6,456 nt of DNA, from NCBI GenBank assembly GCA_030635045.1, contig DAOVZP010000099.1:1-6456 (forward strand), read 5' to 3'. The translations under genes were made by a program, and so were the position numbers. This document shows, one piece after another, positions 5,683 to 6,456 of this stretch. The stretch is from Bacteroidota bacterium (GTDB lineage: Bacteria > Bacteroidota > Bacteroidia > Bacteroidales > B18-G4). The notes under the pieces were generated by a model. The model had not been told where the DNA came from, made no database searches, and saw only the letters and a list, made by a program, of their open reading frames with translations. Each line of letters begins with the position of its first letter. Within the stretch, counting starts at the first letter, position 1.

Positions 5683-6456
5683 CTAGCGCATCAGGATCAT
5701 CCTGTTCGATGCAGCCTTTCCATTCACGATCAGTTTATAGATGTAAACACCATTCTCATACCTGCCAGCATCCCATACGATATTATGGTTGCCTGCCTGC
5801 TGGTATTCATTCACAAGGCTCTCAACGATCCTGCCACTCAGGTCAAGAACGAAAAGCTGTACGTTGGCATTTTGTTCTAATGAATATGCAATGGCTGTTG
5901 ATGAGCTGAATGGGTTAGGTGCATTCTGCCTGAGATCGAATCCCCGGTCTGTATCGTTCACATCATCGATGCCAACGGGATCAGATACTGAAAGGGCTTT
6001 GACACAGAAGTTACCCGTATTCTGGTATCCTGAGGGATCATCATAATCGTAGAAGTCTTCCCAGCCTTTGGCTGTCATATAATAGCTTTCGCCGGGGCTG
6101 GCGGCTGACTCTACCAGGGTCTTTGCATCAGACCCAAGCAATACCGGTACAACGCTTGTACGGTCATAAGGATGGCCTCCATCCGACAGGGAAAGATAAA
6201 GGAAGAAATCATTTCCTTCTGTCAAGGGAAGGTCGGTAAGCAGTTGGATGGTATGGAATCCTGAGTATTCGATGGTACCTGACTGTGAGATCAGTTCTCC
6301 GCTGAGGGCTCCGCTTGTATATTCGTCATAGATCTTAAAGATATAATCCACGTTATCCACTGCCGTAAAGAAGTTTACTGCCTTGATATCTTCATCCTGT
6401 CCGGAAACAAATGCATTGAATACTTCAACCGTTCCGGTCTTGGTATCGCGCCAGCC
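5683..6456 (-). CDS. C-terminal 257 residues of a secreted T9SS cargo protein with a lectin-like domain (5' end beyond window)
   Basis: The frame is open from the right edge to TAG at 5683-5685, so the real start lies outside; the GTG at 6360 is internal. The last 85 residues (about 173-257 of the visible part) are a type A T9SS sorting domain. It shows LRQNAPNPFSSSTAIAYSL, LFVLDLSGRIV, the Asn-Gly-Val-Tyr strand (NGVYIYKL) and a short basic end, NRMILMR. This directs the protein through the outer membrane and is normally removed. Visible residues 1-157 form a beta-rich domain (KAVNFFTAVDNVDYIFKIYD, SGGTIEY-like turn, GGHPYDRTS, PGESYYM, GNFCVKAL). It resembles the lectin-like domain that follows papain-type (C1) peptidase domains. 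The enzyme part, if any, is upstream and unseen; a secreted peptidase is plausible but unproven. Confidence 0.85.
   Translation of the reverse strand, partial: GWRDTKTGTVEVFNAFVSGQDEDIKAVNFFTAVDNVDYIFKIYDEYTSGALSGELISQSGTIEYSGFHTIQLLTDLPLTEGNDFFLYLSLSDGGHPYDRTSVVPVLLGSDAKTLVESAASPGESYYMTAKGWEDFYDYDDPSGYQNTGNFCVKALSVSDPVGIDDVNDTDRGFDLRQNAPNPFSSSTAIAYSLEQNANVQLFVLDLSGRIVESLVNEYQQAGNHNIVWDAGRYENGVYIYKLIVNGKAASNRMILMR

Noticed and set aside
5668..6046. Plus-strand ORFs opposite the T9SS sorting domain
   Set aside because: The minus strand carries a clear sorting-domain protein; the plus-strand translations have no family features.

Overview
The window looks like a chromosomal housekeeping segment from a member of the Bacteroidota, probably a Bacteroidales-type organism. 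Four things point that way: a Rho factor with a long charged insert, a DUF4293 protein, a GWxTD-domain lipoprotein and a type IX secretion (T9SS) C-terminal sorting domain. Start codons lack Shine-Dalgarno sequences, and the recognisable promoter boxes follow the Bacteroidota form TAnnTTTG. The window holds no tRNA, rRNA, CRISPR array, insertion sequence or prophage gene that I can recognise.

Layout, left to right. (1) The 5' part of rho lies on the minus strand and runs off the left edge just after the Walker A motif. Its linker carries an in-frame 30-bp tandem repeat. (2) A gene-free stretch of about 200 bp separates rho from a divergent DUF4293 membrane-protein gene. It holds overlapping divergent promoters, a cluster of GGATAT/ATATCC words, and a long hairpin in the predicted rho leader that contains a 10-codon ORF. 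(3) On the minus strand, a secreted protein with two TonB C-terminal-like domains is followed after 17 bp by a YfcE-type metallophosphoesterase. The 3' end of the latter overlaps the DUF4293 gene tail to tail by 9 bp. (4) Diverging from that pair, on the plus strand, is rmuC, overlapping by 4 bp (ATGA) a lipoprotein gene with a C-terminal GWxTD domain. (5) Converging on these is the 3' part of a minus-strand gene for a large secreted T9SS cargo protein with a lectin-like domain, cut by the right edge.

The genes form three minus-strand and two plus-strand transcription units and do not make an obvious single pathway. The supported functional links are local: TonB-like protein with phosphoesterase (one operon), and RmuC with the GWxTD lipoprotein (translational coupling). 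I found no convincing new defence or mobile system. The most interesting signals are the structured rho leader, the repeat-bearing disordered insert of Rho, and the coupling of rmuC to a lipoprotein of unknown function.
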